Origin: Pontederia crassipes
Taxonomy: Eukaryota; Streptophyta; Magnoliopsida; Commelinales; Pontederiaceae
NCBI GenBank assembly: GCA_030549335.1
Contig: CM060194.1
Coordinates: forward strand, 59,672,547 to 59,736,546
DNA: 64,000 nucleotides
Reading direction: 5' to 3'
The notes beneath the pieces were generated by a model, which did not search any database, had not been told where the DNA came from, and saw nothing but the letters and a program-made list of their open reading frames with translations. Of this stretch, positions 35,356 through 50,300 are shown piece after piece. The translations under genes were made by a program, and so were the position numbers. How positions within the stretch are numbered: the first letter of the stretch is position 1; every line of letters starts with the position of its first letter.

Positions 35356-38300
35356 ATGGAGTTCAACCCGTGCCTCGGCCTGGAGAGGGCGTGCCGGCTC
35401 TGCAACACCACCCACTCGGAGATCGCCCCCTCCCTGCCGCTGGCCTCTCTGCCCGCGGGATTGGGGTCTCTGGACCAGCAGCTACGCCTCTCCGACGAGC
35501 CCTTCTCCGGCCTCCGCTCCGCCGACCGGCCGGAGGTACTCTCCCATGCTGGCACCATCTCGGAGTTGCTCCGCAACTGCGACGTGACCTATTTGTAAGT
35601 GCTTGTGCTCCGCAAAGTTCTTTGGTGCCTCAATTTGGCGACTGGGGTGGTGCTCGGATGCCCCTTTATTTTCATGCTTCTAAGTGTAGTTTTGGTGTAT
35701 AGAGATTTGAAACAAAACGGGAAGGGCGTTCAGGATGATACCGGAGAGCGTTCTAGGCTCTTCCTGGAAGTTCTAAAGTACAATCCTGATGCCTTCAAGA
35801 GCTTACGGCCAGGTAAACTGCTCCGACATTATTGCTGTTCACTATATTAAAGAGAGAACTGCCGATCAACATTTTTTTCTCATGAACCAATACGTAAATT
35901 ATTGATACCTAAAACAATTCACACAACAATAGGTGTTTCTTTTTGTCCTTTGTCTAATTTATTATCTGTGTACTCGGGCTTCTTCATTTAAGAACAGACA
36001 ATTTTAAACTTTTGGAGTTGTGCCTGTACATATAGAGAGACATGTCAGAGGTCGGCATGGTGACATTAGCTAAAACTGTCGACTACAATTGTGTAGGGTT
36101 GACAACAATGGAGAATTAACATATTGGCCTATTTCCTTTTACGTTGAGAAAGTAAAGGATGATTAACGGGATGGAAAGTCATCAAGGATATATCCAGAGT
36201 TTGGAACAATTACAAGTTCTCTTGATACACATGTTCACACATCTTGCATCTCTAAAAGTACTATCGTTTTACTGGAGCTGAATGGTCAGGAAAAAATCCA
36301 ATGGATAGCTTTTCAAAATGTAGGCGGAATATATAACACACTGATGAACCCCTTCTTCCTTTGATTGTTCTCCAAAAGCCCACCTCTGCCTGCTCTAAAA
36401 GAAAAGTTCACCTCTGCCTGTGTGTCTATCCATTGGTAATCTAATGTTGTCCACACCTCACATGCCACCAAAGTATCTAAAAATAGTCGAGAGTGCCCTC
36501 ATAGCGAATTGTTTAACACTTTAATTGCATCAACACTGCCAAAAATATAAAATCATTGTTGTTGATCTTCCTAGCGGCTTAAGCTTTTAGGAAAATTGGT
36601 TAGCACATCAATTTCAACATGGTCTCAGAGCCGGACGTCAAGAGTTCAAGTGTTCTTATTAAAAAACATTTTCCTTCCTTAGTTGTTGTCCACGTGGTGG
36701 GTTGGATTAAATCAAAATTGCCAGCCCACACAGAAGGGGGAGTGTTAAAATCATTGATGTTGCTTTTAGGAAAATTAGTTAGCACATATTGAGAACATTA
36801 TATATCAAGTTTCCTTTTTGATTCAAGAGTAGCGGTTCGGGTAATAGCAATATTGACATACATATCATTGTTCCTTTGTTGTTCTCCTCGCAGAATGCAC
36901 ACCTGTACAGTTTTTAATCTTTAATAGTCATACAATCTTAGATGGCCACCTCAACTCGGTATCCATCCTTTTCCTCTTAAAAAAAACAAAAACAAAACAA
37001 AACAAAACAAAAAATCAACAGCTGAAGCCCATGATACCCTGTATGTTGACTCAACATCCTTCACCTTCTAAGAAGCCTAAAAGCCTCAGCTTCACTAAGG
37101 CCTTTGCCTTCCAAGTCAGTCCACAGTGAATCTGAAGGTCTCTATCCTCCAAATGATCTAAAGTAAATAATATACACCATCATAAGACCAATGATTTGAA
37201 GGGTAAATTCAGTTTTACCTCTAGTTTCTTGAACAAATGCCATAATGGCCATCCATTCGAAAAATAAGTTTGCAGCAATTCTGATTGAATTAAGAAATGG
37301 ACCTGATATACACCTAATTGCATCCTTTGACTGTGCCCAACAATCAGAAACTATGACCTGATCAATAAACGGAAACTGTGGCCTGTCTTAAGGAATAAGG
37401 ATTATGAAAAGGAATAATTTTGCATGACTACATAAGATTCCTGCAGAAACAAGGGAAACACTTCAAGTATATATATTAAAAAGACTCCAGGGATACATAT
37501 TAGTCAATTCGCATTGCAAATTTTATGAGATGATACATCAAATATACAAAAGATCGTATGACTTTTCTTCTGGAAGTTTCAGCTTGAGCCAAGCTGGAAC
37601 TCTACTGGCATGCACAGCTGGCTTACACAGTTGCACCTCACCCATTGTGTAAAAACCTATGGTGGAGATCTTTGGCGAGACGTCGGGCCTCGTGGTCAAC
37701 CATGCCAAATTCACCTTCATCCCTTTTGGCATGGTGACAAAGGACGCTCTGCGCTGTGCGACAGAGCTGCTTACCCTGGTTGGCGACCTGCCCATCACAA
37801 ATTTGGGCCTCCCGCTCCCGGATCGGCGTATTGGCTCTGGGGGTGGACCCCGGTCTTGAGCGACTGGAGCACCGCCTTCCGAGCTGGAGTTCTCGGCTTC
37901 TATCTAGCGGGGGACGCCTTATTCTCATCACTCCCGATATACTTCATGTCTGAGCTTCATATGCCAACACGAGTCTTATCACGGATTGATTCTTTGAGGA
38001 GTAGATTCTTCTTTTTTTTTTTTAGAAGGAAAAGGAGCCCTGTCCACCGGGTTCATCTTGTCGCTTGGCACAGCATATGCAGCCTACTTCACAAGGTGGA
38101 TTGGGCGTCGGAGACCTTCATTGCACGAACTGGGCACTCCTTGCCCGGTGGGTGGGACGCATTATGGGGCCCGAGGAGAGTTTATGGAAGGAGGCATTCT
38201 TTACTTGCTATGGTCGAGATCTATCTTGGAGTTCCAGACCCATCCTTCCTGGTGATTCTTCCTTTTGGAGAGGGGTGGCGGCATTATTCCCATGTGTGCG

Positions 38301-41300
38301 ACCTTACATGATCCCATCACTTGGCTTCGGAGAGTTATTCTCTTTTTGGCAGCATGATTGGTTACCCGGTGGCACACTGGTAGTCTCTTTCCCCAGGCAG
38401 AGGGCAATAGCGACACACCCCAACGCATTAGTGGCCGAGTGTTGGACCGAGAGTGGCGGCCCGGGCACTGGCTCTTGGACTTCCACCTTCAGTTCTTCCT
38501 TATCTGACCAGCGATATTTGGAGCTATTGGCGCTTCATCAGAGGATTGCCTCCCTCCGGCTGGATCCCACACGGGTGACTGGTTGAGTGTGGATATCAGA
38601 CTCTTTCTCAGCACGCAATTTATACCTCAGTTTCCTTCCGGTTCCCACAGATACATAGGATTTCCGGGCGGACTGCAAACTCATTTGGCGATCATGGGTT
38701 CTGCTGAAAATCAAGATCTTTGCTTGGCTTTTGAGGCGTGAGAGGACTCTCACTCGATTTTACAGAGCACGGTGGACACCCCACGTGGATACTTCTTGTG
38801 TGTTGTGCGGGGAGATGGAGGAGGACATTGCTCACCTATTCTTGGCATGCCAGGTGGCTAGGGTGGTGTGGTCTCAGACGGGCATTCTGGGCGATGTTCC
38901 TCTGGTGCATGCAGACTTTCGGCAGTCCACGAGGGGACTCGACACAGAGACTGAGTTGGAGGGTCCCGCTGACGACCTTTTTGGTCGGTGCTTGGGCCCT
39001 CTGGCTATAGCGCAACCGGGTCATTTTTGGTGGGGAGAGTTGTCAGGCGGACAGCATTGTACACCACATGTTTTGTCTACTTCGTGAGTGGAGTTGTGTC
39101 TAACGTCTGTACTCTTCCTTTCTTTTGCCACTCTCCTCTGGAGAGTTTGCTACTTGTACATGACATTTCCCTTTCAGTGACATATATACGTGGATGACAA
39201 CCAAAGGGGTAGTCATCCTTTTTCCTCTCAAAAAATAAAAAAAACCTATGGTTTTCATGTCATGATTTGAGCGTGTGTGTGATATTTTTTATGATTCCAA
39301 ATGATGCGTTGAGTTTTTTTATTCACACATTGAAAGTGGAATGATTTGGGATGAACTTTTAACATTATATATGTATACATATTTTTGAGAAGAATATATG
39401 TATATATATTATTAGGAGTTTTAACATTATATTAAATAACTTTTTTTTGAAATAATTATATTAAATAACTTAGGTTAGGAAGACAACCTTTTGTTGATCT
39501 TTCCCTCAATTGTTTTCAACTCGTATCATTGCTTGTTGGTCATGTTTTTTTTATCATTTTATATTCTTTGTACAAACCTTTAGAATCTGGCTTTTTATTT
39601 ATACCTTCCGTTGATTCATGTAGCTTGCATTACTACTTCTATTGATCAACTTGCTGAAAGGAAGTTAAGATTTTATGATAAGCTATCTAGGATATTCAAT
39701 CATAATTCCATCAGTTGAAGAGTATTTTCCTTGTATTATTGCTAAATTTTCTTAATGTACTGGCTGTAGTTTACTGCTTGTTCTGAACTTTGTATCATTT
39801 GTGTTAACTTTCCATACCTTGTTACTGAGTATTGCTGGCTTTTGGTATTCTTCTTCTGTGCTTATGATATGTTACATTTTTCAAGTTTCTCAGGTCCTTT
39901 TCCGGTGCAGAGCAGGCACAACCAAGTAATAGAAAAGAAGCTCTTTGAGCAAAAAATGCCCGATAGTTTGCAAATACAAACGGAGTACGGAGTTGAGCAA
40001 AATGATCATTCAAATAGGAATTTGCTCCATGTTGGTATTTCTTATAATAATATAGTTAGATTAACCCTCTATTTTTGTACATGTGTGTTGTTGAACTGTC
40101 TTTTATCATGAGACTAAGTAAATATCCATGTCATAGAATTTGCAGGACAGAAATTCCCTTGCCACTTCAAGGAAGCCAAAGTTGAAGAAGAAAGATAACC
40201 ATCATGTTTCATTGACGTCAGGGTCAGAACCTCCTGAAACCCAAGGTTTACTTTTTATTGTTTGTTTTTTCTATCACTTTTGGGAGAAAAAGATTACCAA
40301 CTGTTCATTTCTGTTATTGGTGATTATTATTGCTAGATAATATTACTAATGCTCTTTAATTGTTAGATGTCGTGGGAATCTTTTGTGAGCTAGTAGAAGA
40401 CTTCTGTGGTAAAGCAGAAATTCCTGATGACATGGATGGAGCCGAGGAACCTTCTTTATCTTTGACTGATATCAAATCACTTGTTAATGAAATAATGTCT
40501 ATTCGCTCCAAGAAAGCCTTGCAGTTGATTCCACTTGATATTCTCGCAAGACTTATGAATATTCTAGATCGTCATATTCAATATGCACAAAGTTGGTCTA
40601 CTGATGGTAATGAAAATGTAAGCATTCACACTATACTTATCTGTATTCAAGAGTGATTATATGTGCCATTTTTTCATTTTTAAAGTTTCTTTCATTTTCT
40701 ATTAATTACTATTGTTAATTTGCTGATGACACGATATTTTATTAATGGCACCTTTTTCAACAATAATAGTTTCAATAAAGCAAGCAAACACGGTTCCGCT
40801 CTAGTCATTGTACATGTTTACTTGATCATACACTAAAGTGCATAGCTGATCATAGTTCACTCGTTTAGTATTTCATTCTCTTTATAGAAATCTTTGAAAT
40901 CAGCTACATTGATCTTCAAACTCATTGAACCTGTGAATTGTATACAACAGCCTTCTCTTGACCAGTACTTGTAGAGCTACTTGGATCTAATTAACCTATG
41001 TTGTAAAGTCGATTCTCCAAACTTGGTATGGGATGGTCCTTTTCTGTAGCCACTTTGGATAAATGGGAAGCTAAACAAGATGACTAAACTAAGTGGTAAG
41101 AGACTAAAAGTGGCTAAAAACTTCAGTACAGCAGTCCGTGTCATTATAAGACACTGAAACAGCAGTTGTCCAAGTGTCAGTTTCATAGTGCATGACAAAG
41201 AGAGATTCAAACTGAAATTGGATTCAGGTGAAATAAACAGCATTTTGGGGCCCACTTTCAGTTCAGGGGGTGCAAAGGCAGACAAGCAAGATACAAGAAT

Positions 41301-44300
41301 TATCATGGTTCTTGGTTATTTGGGTCATGTGGCTTCAACTCAACTGCACCATCTTCATTGGAGAGAGATGCTACATTGAGAATATGGTGCAACATGTCAC
41401 TTTCCTCATTAGGGAGTGGACTTAGGAGCTTAAGTGAAATAGATCCATATCCTATAAGGTTTCTGTCATTTTGTGGGGTGGGGTTAGTAGGCCGGATGAT
41501 GAACGTAATCGAGGACTTATGGAGCACGGCATTCTTCGCGTGATATGACATGGATCTATCTTGGGAGATTGGCCCCTTGTTATCACGTGTGGTGCCCTCT
41601 TTCTAGCCTGGCATCTTGACACTAGTACCCCTCTTGTGGTATCTCATGGTGGCCTCCATTGGCGCTGGGGCAGCCTTTATCTTCTGGCACCACGACTTGC
41701 TGCCTGGATCTGGATGCTTATTGGCGACATTTTTCCCTAGACTTCTGGACTTTTTAGCTGATCAATCTTCATTAGTTGCAAGAGACCTGGAATGGGTTCA
41801 TGGACACCCCTCTTCCGCACTCTACTCTCGGACCAACACACCTCCGAGTTACTAGTCCTATTAGAGAGGATCCCGATGATCTCAATTCATAGTGCAGTGC
41901 CTAACTCGGTAACTCCGCTTTCTTCCAGAGTGCACGACACTAGGCAGGCTCAGGAAGGATTAACATTCCATTCAGAGATCCTGAGTACCCTTTAAACTCA
42001 AGCTATTCGTTTGACTCATGAGGTGTGGGAGGATTCTCACTCAAGCTTAACGGGTGTGATGGGGGTGCAACTCAGACATATCATGCCTCGTGAGTTGGGG
42101 GGGGGGGGGGGGCTGAGGATGTGGGGCACTTATTCTTCGTTTGTGTCGGTCACCCGGGAGGTCATGAGACATACACATCATTGATGTGGATCTCCCTAAC
42201 ACCGACACCTTTTGGCATTCGGTGAGAACCCATGGTAGACGAGACCAGTGGACGGGGGCACTGGGGAGGTTAATGGTGGTGACCTGGGCCATTTGGCTTC
42301 AACAGAACCATAGCGTTTTAACTGCCAAGCAATGTCACGCAGAGAATTGAGAAGGAAAAGGAGGACCACCAGATCTTGTGGTTGTCATCGAGGTATGCAA
42401 AGAATTATCTTGCTATGTTCCCCATTTGAGAGTGGGGTTTCGGGTGGCTTCTTTTGGGGCATCTCACCGTGGGTGGCTGATTATTGTATTTTTTTGTCTC
42501 CCATCCACACTTATAAATTTTGATTACAAGTCCTAATACAATGTCTCCTCAAAAAATGTCCTAATACAATACGGATGCTTATCACAACTGGATAGACATC
42601 CTTCCCTTTCTAAAAAGTTGTCTTTGCTTTATCTTTGTGTTTGGCTTTTCTACACTGTTCTATGTCTTGGTTTTCAAAGCTTTTATACAAATAGGATGAC
42701 TAGGAAACTCTATAGTAAAAAAAAAGGCCCCAAGGGTGCAAACTATAATATATACTTGCACATGCTTTTGTTCTTACAAAATAATAAGATGATAGGTGGG
42801 CACTCATATCTTTTGCGTGCTACGTGGTGTCACTAAGCTCTCTTGCTTGGTTACAAATGCATGTTAATCCTCTATGAATTACATGCGTAATTCTGTTGGC
42901 AGAGAATGTTGCAGTTTTGACATGACCAAAATTATTTTCAAGAATAGTGATTGAAATTCACCTTTTAGTATATCAAATATACAGTTGGTCCCAACAGCAA
43001 CATATACTCATTGCTTAGCACCAAATGTATCACATAGACTATTATGTATGGCATGTATTTATTTATTTTTTTGAATGTGTATGACATTTATTTATTGTGG
43101 CTAACTAGAGGGCACAGTTATCTTTGTGCTACATTGTAATGGACATTGTTGTTAATCCAACGTGAAAGGTAATAAAAATGTTGAAAACTATGTTTCTCGA
43201 TTGTCGATTTTATTGCTGAAAGCTGAGATAGTCTCTTCTGTGTTCTTTCCGTCTGTTTTAGTTTAATTATGTCTCTTCAAAGTGCAATGATAATAAGCCC
43301 ATAAGCTGTGCAATTTACAGCCCAGTCTGGATGCACCCTTGTTGGTTTTATGTGCATTGGAGTCGGCACATGCTGCCCTGGCAATTATGGTTCACCAGGA
43401 TATGCCAAAGCAATTATATAAAGAAGAAGTATGTATCTACCTCATATGCTTTGTGCATTTGGTTGTAGTATCAGATATGATTTTCATAGTTTTATTCTGC
43501 TGGTCCTTTTCGAATTTAGTCATTGTTTATCTTCAGCAACTTGTTTTCATCCTGTTTACAGCATTTTATTGTGACAGATTATTGAACGAATCATTGATTT
43601 CACAAGGCATCATATTTCGGAAAGCATGGCTGCTTGCAATCCATCGTACAACTTTCTGCAGAAACAAAACGAAAATGGTGCAGTTGATGGTAACTCCTTA
43701 AATTGAGATTTTAGTACATGTTCCGCTGATTCTTTTCTGAAGGTATGTGTCGGTTCATCTAACCGAGGAAGTTCGCTAGTGGGCTTGGTTCAACTGATGA
43801 ACATAATTTATAAGTGCAACAAAAATTTGATAAACAATAAATAGTTTTTGAGAGAATAACCAGTAATGCAGGCATGGAGAGATGTCATGTGGAGAACATT
43901 GTACACCATGCATCCTTTTTGATACAAGAGTGAAACTTTGGGCATTCGGCAGATGCTTGTTTTTTAACCGCACATTTTGGTCTCCCTTTCATATAGTTAT
44001 ACGTATACCTCCATACAATTTTGAAGTTATCAATTTCAATACGATTTCAGATGTCACCTTAAGTGGGTAGGCATCCTATCTTTGCTAAAAGAAACCAGTG
44101 AGTGGGTGTGAATTTGTGTTTCATCAATAAAATTCGATTACGTCAAATCAAGTGAGAAGGCATAAAACCGATTTGTAAAACTTAAAATGCAACATAATAA
44201 TAAAATCACAAACACAATAGTAAGGAGAGGGTGAATAAACGCAAAGGTGTAAGGAGATTTGTTGTTGAGGTCCAGCTGCACGTTCGCCTACGTCCTCACA

Positions 44301-47300
44301 CCAACTTCTCGACCTCAAAGCAGCCAATTATTCCACTAACCCTGCTCCACATGAGGTAAGGAAGAAACTCTTTACACTTCATGTCTTTTCTCCCGTTCGA
44401 AAGGCAAGACACATTTCTTCCTCGAAAGCTTTCGCTCGTCTTTTTTTCGCTCCAAGATAAGGCACAATCTTTTACCACTCAGAAACTAAACCACCAATAC
44501 AAGGCATTACAACACTTTCCCAATCTCTTTTTTATAACTTAGAAGCTCACACTAGAGAAGCAATCAGATGGTTGGGTTTGGTTATCGGAGTCTTGTTTTG
44601 CTTGTGGAGGAGCTCAGGTCGGATTGCATACTCATCTAGCATATTCAAGTGCCATTGAAAGTCAAGATCTTTGTTTAGCTTATGCGGTGAGACAAACTTC
44701 TCACCAAAGTGTATAAGGCGAGATGGGCGCCTCACAACACGTGCCTTATGTAGCAAGGCGGAGGAGGACAACACCCATCTATTTTTGGAGTGCCCTGTAT
44801 CACGCAAGGTTTGGCCACAAACTAGCATTGCGGGTACTGTTCCATCAGCATTGGAGTCCTTTTGGCAGTCACTCCGCATCCTTGTCAGGGGGCGTCAGAG
44901 TTGGGGGGGGGGGACATTGGTGACCTTTCTAGCTGGTGCCTGAGCCATCTTAGCGCAACCGAGTCACTTTTTGTGGGGAACGATATCACGTTCAGAGCAT
45001 TGTACACCACATCTCTTTTCTTCTTTGGGAGTGGATTTTAGATAGGCATTGTACATCTCTCTTTTTTGTCGCTCTCTTCTAGAGAGCTTACACTGTAACA
45101 TGATCCTCATTATACATATATATATGGATGACAACCACAATCTTGTGGTCATCCTTTTACTCCTCAAAAAGAAAAAGAGAAGATAGAAAGATTACAACTT
45201 TTGCAAGTTTAAGCTCAAATGAACTTTACAAGAATTCTTCCCAAGTTTGCTTAGAAGTCGTAATGTTCTCTACACCTTTGGAACCTCTATTATAGGTTTC
45301 TAATCTTCATTTGGCCGTTGGGCCACGATTCCCTATTTCTTGTTTGAAATCTTGTTGTTATTGTGTTTTTTTGCTCGCAGATCGGTCAATCGCTCTATGT
45401 GACCGATGCAGAAATTTGACTGTTGGAATTTTGACTGGTCTCATTTTCTTGACCTATCTGTCGACTTGTTATTCGATCGATAAATTTCCTTTTCAAATAT
45501 TGTATATGTCAGTTGCACCGTGAGTCGACCTCTCAACGTCCGACCTCTCAACATCTTCACTTCGTCTGATGTCAACAATATAGTAACCGATCGACCAATC
45601 CTTCAAATATCATTAGTCTGGTGCATGCTGACCGATTGAACATATATAGTTGTCTGACCGTTCTGCACTATTATGCACATATCTCTTTGCACGGTTATCG
45701 AAATGAGGTGATTTTTACTTGTTGAAATGCTTAAAGATCGTTTACAATTTTTTTTTGTTATTTTAAATATAATTCTAACTATTCAAGGTTTGTATTTTCA
45801 TGCTGACCGCCTTGAATATATTTAACCATCTGTCGACCGTCCTGCACTATTATGCACATATCTTTTTGCACGATTATCGAAATGAATTGATTTTTAATTT
45901 GTTAAAAAGCTAACAAGATCATCTACAACTTTTATATTCACGTGCTAGTCCAAATATGAATGAGACATTTAAATATTGACTTCAAATTAGTGCATAAAAC
46001 ATTTCATTCCTTTGTAAACTTTTTCGTCATTTTAAATATAAGTCTAACTATTTGAAGTTTGTATCATTGAAACATAATTAGATAGTGCATGAAAACTTTG
46101 CTCCAACATCTTGAACTGCACCTTGTGCAGTCTCCATCTGAACCGTCCATATAATTAGACTGTAGGGTCCCATACATAACTTGCACATCTTTTTCCCTCC
46201 CTGTTCTCGTTTCCTTCCTGTTCTCTCACCTTGCAAGTTTCCTTCATGTTCTCTCACCTTGCAAGTTTGAATCTGGTTGACACCCTCGTGGGCACCGAGA
46301 TGACAACCACAATCCTCGGTAGCCATCTTTTTCTTAAAAAATTCAGGACATTCTTCATTGGTCAACCGCTTAGCAATCTTTCTCTCGATGCCGCTTGCAA
46401 GTAATGGAAACAAAAACTTTCCGGCCAACTTTTTTTCCTGTGAACTGGACAAAACATCTTCGCCCATCGGATTTCATTGAACGAGGCTGTATTGCAAGTA
46501 CTGCAACCATCCTGCTCCCCTTAAAAATAAGCATAGTTTGTTTGAGCATTATATTGCTTTTGAGGAGGTAGCTACATAATGTTACATTGGATACTGGTTG
46601 TTAATTAACATTTCATCATAATCCAACAATTGTTTTCCAACAACTTGATGTAATAGCAATATACTCCATTTAATTTATATTAAGTTTCAAACTACTTGCA
46701 TCCAAGGTTGTGTTTATTTTGCTGGAATAAGCTCTAAGGGAAATATCTTTTCTTGAAAATAACAACCTATTTTTTATTAAATGCACAACACTCGAGGATG
46801 AGTTGTATGATTGATGACATCAAATTGATATTTATTTTTTGTTCCTTCAAGATTTTATATTGGAATATGGTTCACATGCCTTTTTTTGAAAGAGAGGATT
46901 GAGATAGCTAAAGCACAGAGGGTAACATGGTACCATTGACGGTGAAACATGGTTGTTTATAAATTAAAACTAGATAAGCTGGGGTACCATTTTTCAATTT
47001 TGGCTTACAAGTTGGTTAAATAAGTTAATTTGACTAGATTAGCAGCCGCAAATGTGCTTTAGCCAAACATATAAGTTTTTCGGAATAGCTGATAAGCTGG
47101 TTCAACTTAGCTAAATTTCATGTAGATAAAACCTTGCCTAGTCCGTAGATCAGAAGTCTTACCATTCAATTAATACAAAGTAGTTTTCTTTTCCTTGGTT
47201 TGAGCTGAGATTGCACTTGCTCCATCCCAAACAAAATAAATTGGCAACTCGACTCAAAGTGCTATTTTTAACTTGTGAAAGGAAATTATAACAGCTAATG

Positions 47301-50300
47301 CTGCTATTATGTCATACATGTTTCTTTCACTTTCTGGTTTCATTATCTTATTTTGACTGTGTTTTTAGGTGGTGAGGATGATGAAGATGATAACAATCCT
47401 GTAGCAAAAAGGCGGCGTACTATCAGGAGTACTAATATGAAGAAATCCAATATGAACAAGTGCCATCTCTTTTCCTTCATTATTTCTGGCGATGTATCAT
47501 TCCTATTAGTTTGTGTTTGATTCTGTGCATGATAAATTTTCTGATTTCACTTGTCCTTTCTGTTTCAGGGTTTCTTCAGCTGTTTATTCTGTAGTTCAAA
47601 AACTTTGTTCAATTCTAGACCTACTCAGGGAACTGTTGTGTGTAGAACACCTGACCGATACTTGCATCCTACAATTAACTAAAGCAAGCTTCTCAACTTT
47701 CTTAGTTGATAATATTCAGCTCTTGCAATTGAAGTCTATTAATTTGATTTGTGGGGTAGGTTTTCCCTTCCATTTTATCTGTTTCATCCTCGAAGGAAAA
47801 AAAAGTTCTCTGATTCTTTCATTTTAGCAACTGTCATTCAGAGTATTCTTGATCTTAGGTGTATGCATCATATGCCCAACATAGGAGCTTCTTGATAGAT
47901 GAAACACTTCAGCTTCTCAGGAAGTTGCAATTTTCAAAACGGGCTGTTCGGACTTATCATCTCGCAGATGAGGAACAACGGCAGATTCAGATGATAACAG
48001 CCTTGTTTATTCAGTTGGTGCAATTCAGCAGTAATCTTCCTGAAAATTTGAGGATGGCATCAACTTGGAATACCATTCTTGATACATCGCTGGATCCAAG
48101 TTTCCTTGTTAAATGTTATGAAGATGCAACTGGAACTTGTTGCTTGTTCTGGACCAATGTTCTTCAGCGCCTAGCCACACCTAAAGCTCAAGATTTATCT
48201 GAGTCCAAAGCGATTTTAGAAAATCTTGTTATGGATTTGCTGATGACACTCAACTTGCCTGAATATCCTGCTTCTGCTTCAATATTAGAGGTGATGATTG
48301 TCCAGTTGATTTTAAGATTGTTTGCTGCTTTTTGTTCATGGTGTTCTTTTTACAGGTCCTTTGTGTATTGCTACTTCAGAATGCTGGGTTGAAGTCTAAA
48401 GATATATCAGCACGTTGCATGGCTGTTGACCTTTTAGGAACAATTGCAACAAGGCTTAAACGTGATGCCGTCACTTGCAGTCGTGACAACCTTTGGATCC
48501 TGAAAGAGTTAGATAGTAGTGATAACACTGCTGTCAATGGCACAGGAGAGGCATGCTCAGTGTGTCTTAAAAGGAGAGGAAGCAACATTGTTTGTTATCT
48601 CTGTAAGAGATGTTTTCATGCTGACTGTGTTGGAGTTGCTGGACAAGAGACATTAGTTCGGGATTGGACATGTCATATTTGTCTTTGCAAGAAGCAGCTT
48701 CTTCTACTGCGTTCATATTGTAAGGTTCAGAGAAAAGACGATAGCAAAAGAAACCAAGGGACAGCTGTCACCACTTCTGGAGATTTTGATTCTGTGACTG
48801 GACTGGAATCTCTTCAGCAAATTTTGTTGAATTATCTCCAGGAAACTTGTCCAGAGAATGATGCAAACTTGTTTACTCGTTGGTTGGTAGAACTCCAATT
48901 GCACCATCTGTATTGCCTCTAAATTGCTTCTCACAGATGTCTTTTCCTTTCAGGTTCTACCTTTGTCTCTGGTACAAAGATGATCCCCCTTCTCAGGACA
49001 AGGTTATTTATTGCATTGCTAAGTTGAAATCAAAGGCCATCTTGAGGGATTCTGGGATTACATTGTCATTATCAAGAGATTGGGCAAAAAGAATGTGCTT
49101 ATCTCTAGGGCAAAGAAATTCTTTTTCTCGAGGATTTGATAAAATTCTTTCACTACTTCTGGTAAATAACCAAGTCTATCATCTTTCTTTTCCTTTTCTG
49201 CGTACTGCATTAAAGGCTAAATCTATTCTCAGGCCAGCTTGAGGGAAAATTCTCCGGTCCTTAGAGCGAAGGCCCTCCGTGCTGTGAGTAATTTGTTTTC
49301 AGTATACCAAGTAGGGTCTACACTACTTTTCCAGCACATTCATCTTTTTTTGTGTTCTTTCTTTGATATTTCCTTAGGTTAGTGGCATAGTTGAAGCTGA
49401 TCCTGAAGTTCTTTGTGATAAACGTGTCCAATCTGCTGTTGAAGGAAGATTTTGTGACTCCGCAATATCTGTTCGAGAAGCTGCTCTTGAACTTGTCGGT
49501 AGGCACATTGCTTCTCACCCAGATGTTGGTTTAAAGGTGGGTAAGAGTGAGATCCATTAAACTTTTGCATTCCTTGGTTGTTTTTAATTGTTAATTTGTT
49601 TCTTCAATTGACAGTACTTTGAGAAGATTTCTGAGCGCATAAAAGACACTGGAGTAAGTGTCCGTAAACGGGCAATTAAGATAATACGGGAGTTATGTAC
49701 TACGAATCCTGAGTTCTCGGAAGCCACACGTGCATTTATTGAGATAATTTCTCGTGTTACTGATGATGAATCTAGCATACAGGTGAGCAATGGATAGTTT
49801 TTGTTGAAACTATTTAGTTTTACTTTGTGGAAAACATTGTGGCAACTCTAAGTACTCTTTGACAATTGAATGTCTCAGAATATTTTCTTTTGGTGACCTT
49901 TTCTTTTTCCTGTATATAAAAATTTGTAATTAAAATTTGACACAATTTTGAATCACCATATTTCAAAGGGGTCTGAAAAGTTACATGTATGTCTTTTTAT
50001 GTTTCCTTTTCACTGGCATTCCAGAATATTATTTACTTATCTTTTCTGAATGTGTCGGTCTATTTATTAATCATTCTTATCAGCATTGTGTTAGTTTTTT
50101 TTTTGAGAGAAGCATTGTGTTAATCTTTAGTATATTTTCAGTTTGCTGAAGTTATTACAATGACGCCACCAATGACCTAGACATGATAACAACAGCGCAA
50201 TCTGATTTGCAAATTTTCAGATTAATATACATACTTGCTGCTGTAAAGCATAATTATCACAGTTGCCCATGCGTTATAATTTTTAAAATTGTCGAATCTC

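Noticed and set aside
35229..35576. 115-codon minus-strand frame opposite SCC2 exon 1
   Set aside because: It overlaps the conserved SCC2 first exon in GC-rich DNA and is a mirror frame of that exon.
48880..48953. Frame crossing the 3' part of exon 11 into intron 11
   Set aside because: The conserved [15 protein letters not shown] reading needs a splice from 48882 to 48954.
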